A DNA stretch of 64,000 nt from Gemmatimonadaceae bacterium (GCA_020851455.1 JADZCT010000037.1:1-64000), one strand, 5' to 3'. Shown: positions 16,807 through 26,678, counted from the first letter of the stretch. A program made the numbers and translations. The notes: a model not told the origin generated them from the sequence alone.

Positions 16807-19800
16807 CGCAATGCCCCCGCGAAGAACGATATCTGGAGCACCGCCGAGAGCACCACCTGCGAGAGCCGGCGGTTCAGGTTGTTGTCGTACGTGATGATCC
16901 GCGCCCCTTGCAGCGAGAACGTCAGATTGTCGGCGACGTCCGTGTCGGCATTGAAGCTAATCGCGTCGCGGCCGTTGTCCGCGAGCCGGCTGCGGAGCTG
17001 CGACGGCCCGGTAGCCGTCACCCAGCTGGTGGTAGCGGTACGCTGCCAGGCGAGCCGCGTGCGGAGGCCGCTCTTCAGTTCCCATTCCGGCGGCAGCCGG
17101 AAGGTGCGGGTGGCAGTGGCGCCGAGGTCGCGCGAGGTTGCGTCGGTGCGCGTGCCCGGGAGGGAGTCAATGCGCTGCGTGGTCGAGAACGACACGCTGG
17201 TGGTGAGCTGGCCGACGTCGTTCCATGCGAACGAGGCGCTGAGCGGATAGCTCAGCATGGTGGAGGTCCTGGTATCGAGCGGCGCGTCCGGGGCGCCAGG
17301 CAGGTAGCTGTGCTGCGACGTCGCGACGAAGCGCGCGCTGGTCGTCACGCTGGAGAGCACGCGCTCGAGGAGTCCCGGGCGGAGCGTGGCGCGGAGCGCG
17401 AGGTCGGGGAGCGTCACGAGGTCGCCGTTCACGACGAGCTCCGAGCGGTCGGGCCTGCGCAGCCAGTTACGCGCGGCAAGGCGTTGCGTACGCGCGTCGA
17501 GGACTATCCCGAACGGCAGCCGGAGCCCGGTGGCGATCGCGACCTGGGTGTTGCTGGTGGCCGTGGTTGCGAGAAAGCCATGGTCGCCGAGGAAGGTCCC
17601 TTCGCCGCCCCAGCCGAGCTGGAGGCCGAGCCCCGGGTCGCGCGGTGTGCCGTCGTAGGCGGACGAGATCGTCCGGGTCACAGAGAGTTCGACCGGCACG
17701 AGCGTGCGGTCGAGCCGTGCGAGCGTGGCGGAGTCGGCCACCCAGGCGCGCGCGGTGCGAGCGAGGTCAACCGCTATTGCGCCGTTCAAGGTCTGGGCCG
17801 CGTTCACGCGGCGGGGGAGCCGGAGGGCGCCCGTGGTATCGCCTTCCCTCAGCAGCACGCGCGTATTCGGGTCGCGCAGCAGGCCATAGCTGGTGCTCAT
17901 CCCCGCGCGCGGCCGCAGCCAGCCCTCGAGCCGCGGCGCCAGGGTGTACGTGGTGGTGAGCGCGCGTTCGCGCTCCAGCCCGGCGTCAATCCCCAGCACG
18001 GACGACCGTTCGGCGGTGGCAGCCGCGCCCGTGGCGGTGGAGTCGCCGTAGTGCACGAGGTCGCGCGTGCTCGCGAGCTCCCAGCGCGCGCTGAGGGCAT
18101 CGAACGGGCGGAGTTCGAAGGCGGTGCTGTTGCGCCATGCGTCCACGCGGCCGTTCACGACGCGGGCTGTGTCGCGCGGCGAGGCGGCGATGGCCTGGAA
18201 GCTGGATCTGCTCTCGTCCGATGACACGAGGTTTCCGCTTGCGCGAAACTCCGCGGGCTGCAGGCGCGGCTTTGCGTCGCGCAGCGCGCTGACGACCTCC
18301 GCCCCGGCGAGCCAGCCCGGGAGGTGCGAGAACGCGGCCGTCCACCAGCCGGGCATGCGACCCGCCGGCGACGCGCCGCCCACTGCGTAGTCAACGCCGG
18401 CCGTGACGCGCGACTCGTCGGCCACCTGGAACTCCGTGCGCGAGCCGGCACTCCCCGCGCCCACCGCCGCGCTCAGGTGGTTGACGATGGGCGCGAGCCA
18501 GCTTCCGGTCAGCGGTGTCGCGCGCCTGAGGGCGAGCGACACGCTCACGACGTTGCGCTCCGGCGAGCGCAGGCCGCGGATATCGGCGGCGCGAATGTCG
18601 GATTGCGACACGTATTGCGGCGCCGCGCGCGCGCGCGACACCGATGCGCTTAGCGGGAGCATCCACCCGCCGGCTCCACCGAGGAGCTGGTCGAGGCGCA
18701 GCGTGGCGCCAAGCTCCACCTGGTCGTCGGCCACGTACGACGGCGCTTCCGTGAGCTGCCGGAAGCTCGGGTCGCGGCGCGAGGCGGCGAAGCGGACCTG
18801 TGCGACGTCACCCATGTTGGCCTGCACCGCGAATTGGCCCGCGTACCCCGGCGTGTTCACCACGCCCGCGAGGCGGATGTCATCCACCCAGACCTCCAGC
18901 GTGTCGCCGGGCATGATCGGCGTCGTGCCGGCGCCTGTGGAATCCACGCGCACCATCCCGACGGCGAGTTCCTGGACGGCCGAGAGGTTCGGCGGGCTTA
19001 CGGCGGGGTCGGCGGCGTACACGATGTAGCCGTCGCCGCACGCCGCGTGGCGGCGGGAGACCTGGCCGACGCCGATCGCGCTGCGCTGGATGAGCGCGAG
19101 GTCCGCCCCGCTGCACGAGACGGAATCGGGCAGGTCGCGCAGGTACGCGTTCTCGAGCCGCGCGCGCAGTTCGTAGAGCTTGTCGAAGTTCACCCGCACC
19201 TCCGGGAGCCACGCGGCCTGCGTGGTACCCGTGTTCACCGGGGTGCGGTAGGCGTAGAAGTTGTCCACGTCGCGCCCGATCTTGACGTAGAACTGCAGCT
19301 CCCCGCGCTCGCCCCATCCGCTGCCGCGTCCGCGCGCCCAAGCCCTCAGTTCGCGGTACTGGCGGAAGTTCTGCGCGCCGGCGGGAAAGGTGTAAACCGC
19401 CTCGGCGCGCTCGAGCGGCGCAAGACGCGTGGCGGTGAGCCGCATGGATCTCTCGTTCACGACCACGGCCTGGTTCTCGAGCCCCGTGAGCCGGCGGTCG
19501 GCCTCGCTCACCACGCCCGGCGGCGACTGGTATCCCAGCACCGAGAGCGAGTCTTGCGTGCCCACCACGCCCGCGAAGACGAGGCCATTCCCTTCGCGCG
19601 CGCCGCCTATCCCCTGGATGGTGCGCTCGGAGCGCTTGAGCCATGCGGCGCCCGTGAAGCGGAGGCGCGCAATCACCGTCTGCGAGAACTCGTTGTCGGC
19701 CAGCCCTGCGCCCGAGACGACCGTGAGCCGCGCGGCGCGGACGCGAAGCGGCGACGGCCCGCCGCTGATCGTATCGGCCGGCGCGGAGAACGGGAGCCGC

Positions 19801-22800
19801 ACGAGCACCCAGCAGAGCTTCGGAGCAGCGGGACCGGCCGGATCGTTGGGCGCGAGCCGGCAGCCGCCAACGCGACTCCAGGCGGCAGGATCGGCAAGGT
19901 CGGCGACGTAGCGGAAGACGCGTTCCTGCTCGCGCTGCGACGCGAGGTAGTTCAGCACCCCGTCGCCGTCTATGTCCCATTCGTCCAGCCGTCCGTTCTG
20001 CACGGTGCAGTTGGTGCGCGTGTCGCCGAGCCGGGCGACCTGGACGTTGCCGCGGGAGCACATCGGGACGTTCGTCCTGATCCCGCCGCCCGCGGGCGAG
20101 CTGACGATAAGCCGCGGCACCACGTCGCCCACGAGGCCGACGTCGTTCGTGGCCTGGTTGAACGCGCGCGAGAAGGGGTCGCGCTCGGACTGCAGCGTGT
20201 CGCGCCCCACGACCGCCCGTCCGCTCCAGGTGGAGTCGGTGGCGGCGGTGCCGGACGAAACCGCGAGTTGCGTTGGCACGACCGCCACGGCGTCCTCGCT
20301 GACGTCGCCCAGGTCAATGACGATCGTCGGGTTGCGGCGCCTCCGCACGGCGCTCGTGTCAACGAGCGCCCAGAACTCAACGGCTTCCTTGCCGCTCAGG
20401 TTCACGCCGGACGGCGGGCCCAGCACGGTACGGATGGAGCGCCAGCGCCGGCCGGGCGTGGCGTTCCCGGTCCGCCAGCGGTAGGTCTTCGAGACGTCGT
20501 CGTACGCGCCGCCAACACTCAGGGGGTAGAGCGTAAGCCAGAGAGCCTGCTCGGGCGCCTGGAACGCCGCCCCTGCGAGCCGGGTGAGCGGGTCAATTTC
20601 CTGGAGCGTGAACCGCGGCACGGTGTCGCCGAGCGACCGGCCGTTCGTCTGCCAGGCGATCGTCGCCGCGCGGGCGAGATCGAGCGTGCCGGAGCCGCCG
20701 ATGCGGGAGGGGAGGACGCGCCCCAGCGCCGGCTGGCTCGATATCGCCCACGACGGGTCGGCGAGGGGCACCGCGAACGCGCCGTCCGACTCGAACGACT
20801 CGAGGTACGCCTGCCCCGACGACCCGGCCTGCGGAAGGCTCGCCGCGAGTTCCGCTTCGAGCCGGACGCGCGAGGGCGCAAGCTGTTCCGCTCCCGTGAT
20901 CCGGCGCGCCGCCCGGGCCAGGGCGGGCACGTCCCACGCGTACGACCCGCTCACGCCGGCGACGATCTCCGCTTCGTCGGCGTAGCCGAGCTGGGGGCGC
21001 GTGAACGACGAATGCTGGCGCTGGCCGATGGCCACGAAGTTGAGTTCGCCGTTGGCCAGCGCGTAGCGCGATGCTATGCCGACGATCGTGGTGGGCGTCG
21101 TGACGAAGAGCGGAGTCTCCTCGAAGCGCACCGTCACCTGGCGCGGGCGCGCGAACACAGAATCGGCGCGGAGCATCGTCACACGGCCCACGTCGTAGTC
21201 AATCTCGTAGTCCGTACCGCGGCGCAGCACGGTGCCGTCGTCGAGCACGAGCCGCTCCGACCGCGGGCGAAGCTGAGTCGCGCCGAGCGAGAACGACTGA
21301 GCGTCACCGCCCATGTCGCTCTCGAAGGAAAGGTTGAGCCGGTAAACCGGCTGCGGCCGGCGGGGCGAGTAGAGGTCCTCGCCGGGGGTCGTGTAGATCG
21401 TGTCGTTCGCGGGGTTCGGGAGGGAGCCCACGAGGCCCGACCGCGCGAACGGCCTCAGCGACGGCAGGATGACGAACCGCTCGCGCACCACTGACGACGT
21501 CGCCGAGCCGGAGAGCGAGGCAACCGGGTCACCACGGCGCGGGAAGACCCGCGCCTCCGGGTCGAAGAGCGCCGGCGCGCCGACGCGGGCCATCCGGAAG
21601 AGCTCGAGGAAGGTGGACGCGGTGCCGCCCAGGGGCCGCTCCTGCGCAAAGGTGCCGCCCGTGGTGATGGTGAGCTGGATGGACTCGCGCCGCACCTCCT
21701 CGCCGCCTACGCGGTAAGCGGCCCGCACTTCGCGGTAGGACGCCGGGTCGCCGGGTCGTACGTTCGGATCCCAGAGCAGCGTGGCCCACTGCTCGCGGCC
21801 CTCGGCCCACGCCACGTCCGGCGTGCCGCCGGTGGAAGCGACCACCGTATCGCGCCCGCCAACCCGCACGGTGTACGCAACGACGAGCCGGTCACGATTC
21901 GGGTCGAGCGGCTGCGCGAGCATCACCCAGAGCTGCGACGGGTCAACGTAGTAATCCACATTCTCCCGGAGCGCCTCGTACACCGGCCCCGGGCGGGACG
22001 CCGGGTCGCCGATCAGCCGGAAGCGCGGCCCGTTGGGGTTGACCGGCTGGCCGCCGATGAACTGCCGGTACAGGAATACGCGCGCGGGACGGACGCTGTC
22101 GGGGAGCTGGGCAGCGAGCTGGGCGAGCCGGGGACCGTCGAGAAGGTCAATGTTGGGGTAGCCCGCGAAGACGCGCGGGTCAACGGTGAGGAAGAACCGG
22201 CGCGCCTCCACCTGGTAGTCGTCAATCTTCAGCGAACCCGCCTGCGCGCCGGTTCCCCCCACGGTGAATACCCGGTCGCGCTGCACGATACCCTTCTGCT
22301 CCGCGGCAATCGCCTTGACGCCCAGCCGGCCGAACTGCGCCACAGCCTGCAGCCCGTAGTTGCCCTGCGGAATACCGCTCGTGATGAATCGCGAGGCGGG
22401 GACGTCGAGCGTCACGTTGCCCACGTCAACCCGGCGCAGCCATTCACCCTCCTGCCCGAGATACGAGAGGGAGATGGTGTTCGAGCCGTCGAACTCGCGC
22501 CGCGAGTCGTAGTTCACGTCGGTGCGGATCCGGTCGGCGATGGTGCCCCCGGTCTGCAGGCCGAACTGGAAGTCGGGCGTGAACTCCCACCGCGGCACGC
22601 ACTGCGAGCCGAAGACCAGGAGTTGGCTCGCCACGCAGCGCTCGTTGTTCGTGCGCTCGTTGCGGAACTCGAAGCGTCCGTCGAAGCGGAGTCCCAGGTC
22701 GCTTCCCGGCCCGAAGAGACGAGTGAAGAGCGAGTCTGTCGCGGTGGTGTCGCGGCGCTGAGCAGTGTCGCGGGGAGTGCGCGCCGGGTCGGCTCCGCCC

Positions 22801-22910
22801 TGAAGGGCCTCGGCCGCGTTTGCCGCAACGCAGGCGGCGAGCATGGCAGCGAGGGGGAAGCGGAGGTATCGCACGAAGGGGCGCACCCGGGCCCGGGAAC
22901 GGGGTATCAA
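16803..22910 (-). CDS. SprA/Sov-like giant outer-membrane protein
   Basis: This 2035-residue exported protein resembles SprA, the very large beta-barrel translocon of the type IX secretion system, which is about 2400 residues in Bacteroidota. SprA-like segments recur in order: YGLQAVAQFGRLGVKAIAAE then RRFFLTV (about 180-245), DYEIDYDVGRVTML (about 565-580), YLESFESDGAF (about 700), DEWDIDGDGVLNYL (about 980), GELQFYVKIGRDVDNFYAY (about 1210), EVWVDDIRLAGV then GDVAQVRFAASRRDPSF (about 1340-1390), and a strand-rich C-terminus. The longest start is TTG at 22910; GTG at 22886 and ATG at 22844 also precede or lie in the signal peptide, so the exact N-terminus is open. The M28 gene follows with an ATGA overlap. 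No PorV- or GldK-N-like gene lies in this window. Confidence 0.82.
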   Translation of the reverse strand: MIPRSRARVRPFVRYLRFPLAAMLAACVAANAAEALQGGADPARTPRDTAQRRDTTATDSLFTRLFGPGSDLGLRFDGRFEFRNERTNNERCVASQLLVFGSQCVPRWEFTPDFQFGLQTGGTIADRIRTDVNYDSRREFDGSNTISLSYLGQEGEWLRRVDVGNVTLDVPASRFITSGIPQGNYGLQAVAQFGRLGVKAIAAEQKGIVQRDRVFTVGGTGAQAGSLKIDDYQVEARRFFLTVDPRVFAGYPNIDLLDGPRLAQLAAQLPDSVRPARVFLYRQFIGGQPVNPNGPRFRLIGDPASRPGPVYEALRENVDYYVDPSQLWVMLAQPLDPNRDRLVVAYTVRVGGRDTVVASTGGTPDVAWAEGREQWATLLWDPNVRPGDPASYREVRAAYRVGGEEVRRESIQLTITTGGTFAQERPLGGTASTFLELFRMARVGAPALFDPEARVFPRRGDPVASLSGSATSSVVRERFVILPSLRPFARSGLVGSLPNPANDTIYTTPGEDLYSPRRPQPVYRLNLSFESDMGGDAQSFSLGATQLRPRSERLVLDDGTVLRRGTDYEIDYDVGRVTMLRADSVFARPRQVTVRFEETPLFVTTPTTIVGIASRYALANGELNFVAIGQRQHSSFTRPQLGYADEAEIVAGVSGSYAWDVPALARAARRITGAEQLAPSRVRLEAELAASLPQAGSSGQAYLESFESDGAFAVPLADPSWAISSQPALGRVLPSRIGGSGTLDLARAATIAWQTNGRSLGDTVPRFTLQEIDPLTRLAGAAFQAPEQALWLTLYPLSVGGAYDDVSKTYRWRTGNATPGRRWRSIRTVLGPPSGVNLSGKEAVEFWALVDTSAVRRRRNPTIVIDLGDVSEDAVAVVPTQLAVSSGTAATDSTWSGRAVVGRDTLQSERDPFSRAFNQATNDVGLVGDVVPRLIVSSPAGGGIRTNVPMCSRGNVQVARLGDTRTNCTVQNGRLDEWDIDGDGVLNYLASQREQERVFRYVADLADPAAWSRVGGCRLAPNDPAGPAAPKLCWVLVRLPFSAPADTISGGPSPLRVRAARLTVVSGAGLADNEFSQTVIARLRFTGAAWLKRSERTIQGIGGAREGNGLVFAGVVGTQDSLSVLGYQSPPGVVSEADRRLTGLENQAVVVNERSMRLTATRLAPLERAEAVYTFPAGAQNFRQYRELRAWARGRGSGWGERGELQFYVKIGRDVDNFYAYRTPVNTGTTQAAWLPEVRVNFDKLYELRARLENAYLRDLPDSVSCSGADLALIQRSAIGVGQVSRRHAACGDGYIVYAADPAVSPPNLSAVQELAVGMVRVDSTGAGTTPIMPGDTLEVWVDDIRLAGVVNTPGYAGQFAVQANMGDVAQVRFAASRRDPSFRQLTEAPSYVADDQVELGATLRLDQLLGGAGGWMLPLSASVSRARAAPQYVSQSDIRAADIRGLRSPERNVVSVSLALRRATPLTGSWLAPIVNHLSAAVGAGSAGSRTEFQVADESRVTAGVDYAVGGASPAGRMPGWWTAAFSHLPGWLAGAEVVSALRDAKPRLQPAEFRASGNLVSSDESRSSFQAIAASPRDTARVVNGRVDAWRNSTAFELRPFDALSARWELASTRDLVHYGDSTATGAAATAERSSVLGIDAGLERERALTTTYTLAPRLEGWLRPRAGMSTSYGLLRDPNTRVLLREGDTTGALRLPRRVNAAQTLNGAIAVDLARTARAWVADSATLARLDRTLVPVELSVTRTISSAYDGTPRDPGLGLQLGWGGEGTFLGDHGFLATTATSNTQVAIATGLRLPFGIVLDARTQRLAARNWLRRPDRSELVVNGDLVTLPDLALRATLRPGLLERVLSSVTTSARFVATSQHSYLPGAPDAPLDTRTSTMLSYPLSASFAWNDVGQLTTSVSFSTTQRIDSLPGTRTDATSRDLGATATRTFRLPPEWELKSGLRTRLAWQRTATTSWVTATGPSQLRSRLADNGRDAISFNADTDVADNLTFSLQGARIITYDNNLNRRLSQVVLSAVLQISFFAGALR

Positions 22911-22917
22911 CTATACT
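22910..22917. promoter_or_regulatory. Candidate overlapping divergent -10 boxes between sprA-like and lptF
   Basis: In the 107-base divergent gap the sequence ACTATACT offers TATACT on the plus strand (22912-22917) and TATAGT on the minus strand (22915-22910), each one mismatch from TATAAT. No clear -35 accompanies either. If the minus-strand box is used, the TTG at 22910 cannot be the start of the SprA-like gene. Confidence 0.22.
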
Positions 22918-23017
22918 TGAAAGCGATCGGCGGGCCCGTGGAATATACGGGCGGCCCGGACCTCTACAACCCTTTGCGCCGCAGGGAGTTCGGTCACCGC
23001 CGCTTCCCCATCCATCA

Positions 23018-24721
23018 GTGAAAGTCATCAGCCGCTACGTCCTGCGGGAACACCTTGGGCCGCTCGTCTTCTCGATGTCGGCGCTGACTTCGCTGCTGCT
23101 CCTCAACTATATCGCCAAGCAGCTCCCGCAGCTCGTGGGCAAGGGGCTCCCGTGGACTGTGATCGCGGAGTTCATCGTCCTGGCGATGCCGTTCACGATC
23201 GCGATGACGCTTCCCATGGCGGTGCTCGTCGCGACGCTGCACGCCTTCAGCCGCCTTGCCGCCGACAGCGAGATCACCGCGTTCAAGGCCAGCGGGCTCC
23301 CGATGTCGCGGCTCATGCGCCCAGTGGTGATTGCGGGGTTCCTGCTCTCGGTGATGATGGTGTGGTTCAACGACCGCATCATGCCGGCCGCCAACTACGA
23401 GCTGCAGACGCTGATGAACGACATCGCCCGGAAGAAGCCGACGTTCGCGCTCAAGCCCCAGGTGATCAACGAGGTCGCGCCGGGCCGGCTCTTCCTGCGA
23501 GCCGGCCACCTGTCGAGCGGATCCGGCGACCTGAAGGACGTGACGATCTACGACTTCTCCGATGCGTCGCGCCGGCGCACGATCCGGGCCGACTCCGGGA
23601 CGCTCGCGCTCTCGCCCGACAGCCGCGACCTCCTGCTCACGCTGTACGATGGCGACGTCGTGGAACTGAACCGCGCGGAGATGAGTCAGCTCCAGCGCGT
23701 GTTCTTCACCACCAACGACGTGCGCGTGCGGGGAATCGGCAACCAGCTCGAGCGGAACGGTTCGGTCGCGGAGAAGAGCGATCGCGAACGGACGGTCTGC
23801 GAGCTCCAGGCGCAGCTCCAGATGGCGATGCAGCGGCGCGACAGCGTGCGCGCGGCGCTCGCGAGGATAGACGCCGCGGCGGCCGCGCAGTTCGGGGGTG
23901 GCGGGACGACCGCGGGGAGCGGGTCCGCGTACTGCCGCATGATCAACTGGTTCCGGTCGTGGGGCGACGGCGCGGCGGGCACGGCGGTGGTGGCGAAGCC
24001 AACTGACCCAGGGGTGATGCCCGTGGAGTCGGCGCAGCCGCGGGAGGTGGCCGCTGCTGTTCCGGAGAGCGCCGCCCGGCACCTCAAGCCTGCGCCCATG
24101 ATCGCCCAGGACACGGCGGGGAGCGGTGCCAGGCACGATTCTGCCGCAGCCTCCGCAACCGCGGGGCACGATTCGGCCGCGGCAGCCCCTCCGAGCGCAG
24201 GAAACGATACGGCTGCGGCCACGCCTGTTGCGCGGGACGCTCTCCCGGCGCCTTCGAGCGGCGCAGCGGCCGGCGACGAGATACAGACGCCGGCGCCGGT
24301 CCTCGCCGAGGCGATGAAGATCCAGCTCAACTCGACGCAGGGGCTGATACTCGGCAACCAGGTCGAGATCGAGAAGAAGTTCGCGATCGCCACGGCGTGC
24401 CTCATCTTCGCGCTGCTTGGCGCACCCATCGCCTTCAGGTTCCCCAGGGGAGGCATTGGCCTCACCATCGGCGTGAGTCTTGGTGTCTTTGGCGTGTACT
24501 ACTGCGGGCTGCTCGCCGGCGAGGAACTGGCAAGGCGGGGCTACATGCCCGCGTACGCCGCGATGTGGGGCACCAACTTCCTGCTGCTGGCGGCCGGCGT
24601 ATACCTCACCGCCCGGCTGGGCTCCGAAGGCACCACGCACCGCGGGAGCGAACTCTCCGACCGTCTCGCCCGGCTCCGCGACAGGTTCCGGCGCCGACCC
24701 CGTCACGCGTTGGGGGGCTGA
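23018..24721 (+). CDS. lptF: LptF/LptG-family LPS export permease with long periplasmic insertion
   Basis: This inner-membrane permease belongs to the YjgP/YjgQ family, which with LptB extracts lipopolysaccharide. The N-terminal helices (YVLREHLGPLVFSMSALTSL) and the coupling segment EITAFKASGLPMSRLMRP are typical, and the C-terminal helices start after QVEIEKKFAIATA. It has 567 residues, against about 360 for the family: residues 246-430 are an insertion holding a short coiled-coil-like Gln/Arg/Ala stretch, two cysteines and Ala/Pro-rich tandem repeats. The start is the GTG at 23018; the frame is open upstream but the extension does not look coding. It is the first of four tightly packed genes. 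Which of the pair is LptF and which is LptG is assigned by order only. Confidence 0.88.
   Translation: MKVISRYVLREHLGPLVFSMSALTSLLLLNYIAKQLPQLVGKGLPWTVIAEFIVLAMPFTIAMTLPMAVLVATLHAFSRLAADSEITAFKASGLPMSRLMRPVVIAGFLLSVMMVWFNDRIMPAANYELQTLMNDIARKKPTFALKPQVINEVAPGRLFLRAGHLSSGSGDLKDVTIYDFSDASRRRTIRADSGTLALSPDSRDLLLTLYDGDVVELNRAEMSQLQRVFFTTNDVRVRGIGNQLERNGSVAEKSDRERTVCELQAQLQMAMQRRDSVRAALARIDAAAAAQFGGGGTTAGSGSAYCRMINWFRSWGDGAAGTAVVAKPTDPGVMPVESAQPREVAAAVPESAARHLKPAPMIAQDTAGSGARHDSAAASATAGHDSAAAAPPSAGNDTAAATPVARDALPAPSSGAAAGDEIQTPAPVLAEAMKIQLNSTQGLILGNQVEIEKKFAIATACLIFALLGAPIAFRFPRGGIGLTIGVSLGVFGVYYCGLLAGEELARRGYMPAYAAMWGTNFLLLAAGVYLTARLGSEGTTHRGSELSDRLARLRDRFRRRPRHALGG
24134..24229 (+). repeat. Three degenerate tandem repeats in the lptF insertion
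   Basis: Three copies of a unit of about 33-36 bases encode H/N-D-S/T-A-A-A followed by Ala/Pro/Ser-rich residues, starting at codons 373, 384 and 396. The array lies in the low-complexity insertion of the LptF-like protein. Confidence 0.6.
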
Positions 24722-24726
24722 CTCCC

Positions 24727-25812
24727 GTGCAGCTTCGCCTCCATCCGCTGGACCGGTACGTCCTCCGCGAGTTCACCAAGATCTTCGCGTCGGCTGCGCT
24801 TGGCTTTCCGGTGCTCGTCATCGTGCTCGACGTAGTCGAGAACTTCGGCAAGTACATCCGCCGCGAGCTGCCGCCGCTCGACATCGTCAAGGCGTACGTG
24901 TACGGAATGCCCGAGACGATGTTCCTCGTGCTCCCGGCAGCCGTGCTGTTTGCGACGGTCTTCTCGATAGGCGGCTTCACGCGGCACTCGGAGATCACGG
25001 CCGCGAAGGCCAGCGGGATCAGCTTCCACCGGTTCATCGTCCCGATTGCGTTCGGCTCCCTGGCGGCCACGGCGCTTGGCCTGGCGCTGGCGGCAGCGAT
25101 GCCCGACGCGAACCGGATGCGCGACCAGCTTCTCCAGGAGCGGAAGTCCCGCAACCTGGACTTCAGAGCCAGCTTCACCTTCGCAAGCGAGGACGCCCGG
25201 GTGTACCAGATCGGCCAGGCCGACGCGGTCCAGGGCACCCTCGACGACGTCGAGATCGAGCGGCGCGGCACCGGGCCCGCGTACCCGTCGTACGTGATCT
25301 ATGCGAGGAGCGCGCGGCACACTGATGACCGCGGCTGGACGCTCAAGCAAGGCGTGATGCACCTCATGCCCACCGACTCGGCGACGATGGCGGTTGCCTT
25401 CGACTCGCTGCGCGACCGCGGGTTCAGGGAATCGCCGCGCGTCCTCATGGCCGACCCGCGCGCGCCCGAGGAGATGGGCTTCCGCGACCTCGGCGTGTTC
25501 ATTCGGCAGATGGAGCGCTCGGGCACCGATGTAAACAAGTTCCGCACCGCGAGGATGCTCAAGCTGGCCATCCCGGCCACGTGCGTGATCATCATGCTGT
25601 TTGGCGCTCCGCTCGCCACGACCACGCAGCGCGGCGGCCCCGCGCTCGGGGTCGGCATCAGCCTGGCCACCACTGTGGTGTTCCTGATGCTCGTGCAGCT
25701 CACGCTCGCCATCGGAGAGAAGGGCCTGGTAATGCCGGAACTTGCAGCGTGGATCCCGGGCGCCGTGTTTGGCGGGCTCGGGGCAATCCTCCTCGCGAGA
25801 GCCCGCACGTGA
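24727..25812 (+). CDS. lptG: LptF/LptG-family LPS export permease
   Basis: This second YjgP/YjgQ permease has 361 residues, the usual length. It begins LRLHPLDRYVLREFTKIF and has the coupling segment SEITAAKASGISFHRFIVP, a periplasmic beta domain (about 135-255) and C-terminal helices after KLAIPATCVI. With the preceding gene it should form the LptFG heterodimer. The start is the GTG at 24727, five bases after the lptF stop. Its own stop overlaps the mlaE start by GTGA. Confidence 0.9.
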   Translation: MQLRLHPLDRYVLREFTKIFASAALGFPVLVIVLDVVENFGKYIRRELPPLDIVKAYVYGMPETMFLVLPAAVLFATVFSIGGFTRHSEITAAKASGISFHRFIVPIAFGSLAATALGLALAAAMPDANRMRDQLLQERKSRNLDFRASFTFASEDARVYQIGQADAVQGTLDDVEIERRGTGPAYPSYVIYARSARHTDDRGWTLKQGVMHLMPTDSATMAVAFDSLRDRGFRESPRVLMADPRAPEEMGFRDLGVFIRQMERSGTDVNKFRTARMLKLAIPATCVIIMLFGAPLATTTQRGGPALGVGISLATTVVFLMLVQLTLAIGEKGLVMPELAAWIPGAVFGGLGAILLARART

Positions 25813-26678
25813 CGGTGCCCGTGCCGCAGCATGAAGGCGCTCCGGAGCCGGAGCGCCGGGAACACACCCACTCGTTCCCGGTGGTGCAACGGGTCCCGCT
25901 GCGCTTCCTGCGCCGCATGAGCCGGGGCACCTTCGGCTTCTTCGGCGGGTTCGGCGCCCGCGTGCTCTTCGTGCGCGAGCTTCGGCGCGCTCTCCGCGAG
26001 CCCAGGACGTACGCGCCGCTCATCATCAGGCAGATGCGCACGATCGGGGTGGATTCGGTGCCGCTCGTTGCCATGGTCGCGGCCTTCATCGGCGCGGTGA
26101 TCGCGATCCAGGTGCGGTACCAGCTCTTCCCGGGCATCCAGCTTTCCATCGTCGGCCTGTCGTCGCGCCAGATCACGGTCCTCGAGACCGGGCCGCTGCT
26201 CACGGGCCTCGTGCTCGCTGGCCGCATCGGCGCGAAGATGACGGCCGAGATCGGGACGATGCGCGTCACCGAGCAGATAGACGCGCTCGAAACCCTGGCG
26301 TACGACCCCGTGGCGTACCTCGTGGTGCCACGCCTGATCGCCGCCGTGGTGATGCTTCCCCTGCTCACGCTGATGGCCGACTTCATTGGCGTGGTGTCGG
26401 GCGCGCTGGCCGCGGTGCTCGTCGGCGGCGTGCAGCTCACGCAGTTCGTGGACGGCGTACGGCTTGGCTACGACCACTTCCAGGTGATCTACAGTCTCAT
26501 CAAGGCCACGCTCTTTGGAGCCGCGATTGCGTACCTCTGCACCTACGAGGGGTACGTGACGCAGGCGGGCGCCGAAGGCGTGGGACGTTCCACCGCCAAA
26601 GCGGTGGTGATCTCGTCCATCTGGATTCTCGTGCTCGATGCCGCCATCGCGTTCATCCTCGCACCATATTTGCAATGA
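25809..26678 (+). CDS. mlaE: MlaE-family lipid ABC transporter permease
   Basis: This 289-residue permease of the Mla/Mce lipid transport family moves phospholipids between the membranes. It shows MLVALE-family landmarks such as FIGAVIAIQ, ETGPLLTGLVLAGRIGAKMTAEIGTMRVTEQIDAL and YDPVAYLVVPR, with about five or six transmembrane helices and an unusually polar 45-residue N-terminus. The GTG at 25809 overlaps the lptG stop; GTGs two and four codons later are alternatives. mlaD follows with an ATGA overlap. No ATPase (MlaF) gene lies between them, unlike the common mlaF-mlaE-mlaD order. Confidence 0.92.
   Translation: MTVPVPQHEGAPEPERREHTHSFPVVQRVPLRFLRRMSRGTFGFFGGFGARVLFVRELRRALREPRTYAPLIIRQMRTIGVDSVPLVAMVAAFIGAVIAIQVRYQLFPGIQLSIVGLSSRQITVLETGPLLTGLVLAGRIGAKMTAEIGTMRVTEQIDALETLAYDPVAYLVVPRLIAAVVMLPLLTLMADFIGVVSGALAAVLVGGVQLTQFVDGVRLGYDHFQVIYSLIKATLFGAAIAYLCTYEGYVTQAGAEGVGRSTAKAVVISSIWILVLDAAIAFILAPYLQ

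Noticed and set aside
18834-21494. An 886-codon plus-strand frame inside the SprA-like gene
   Set aside because: It is an antisense frame to conserved SprA-like segments and shows no motifs or start signals.
23015-24706. A 563-codon minus-strand frame opposite lptF
   Set aside because: The plus strand encodes LptF-like helices and the coupling motif; the minus-strand product is Arg/His-rich without any domain.
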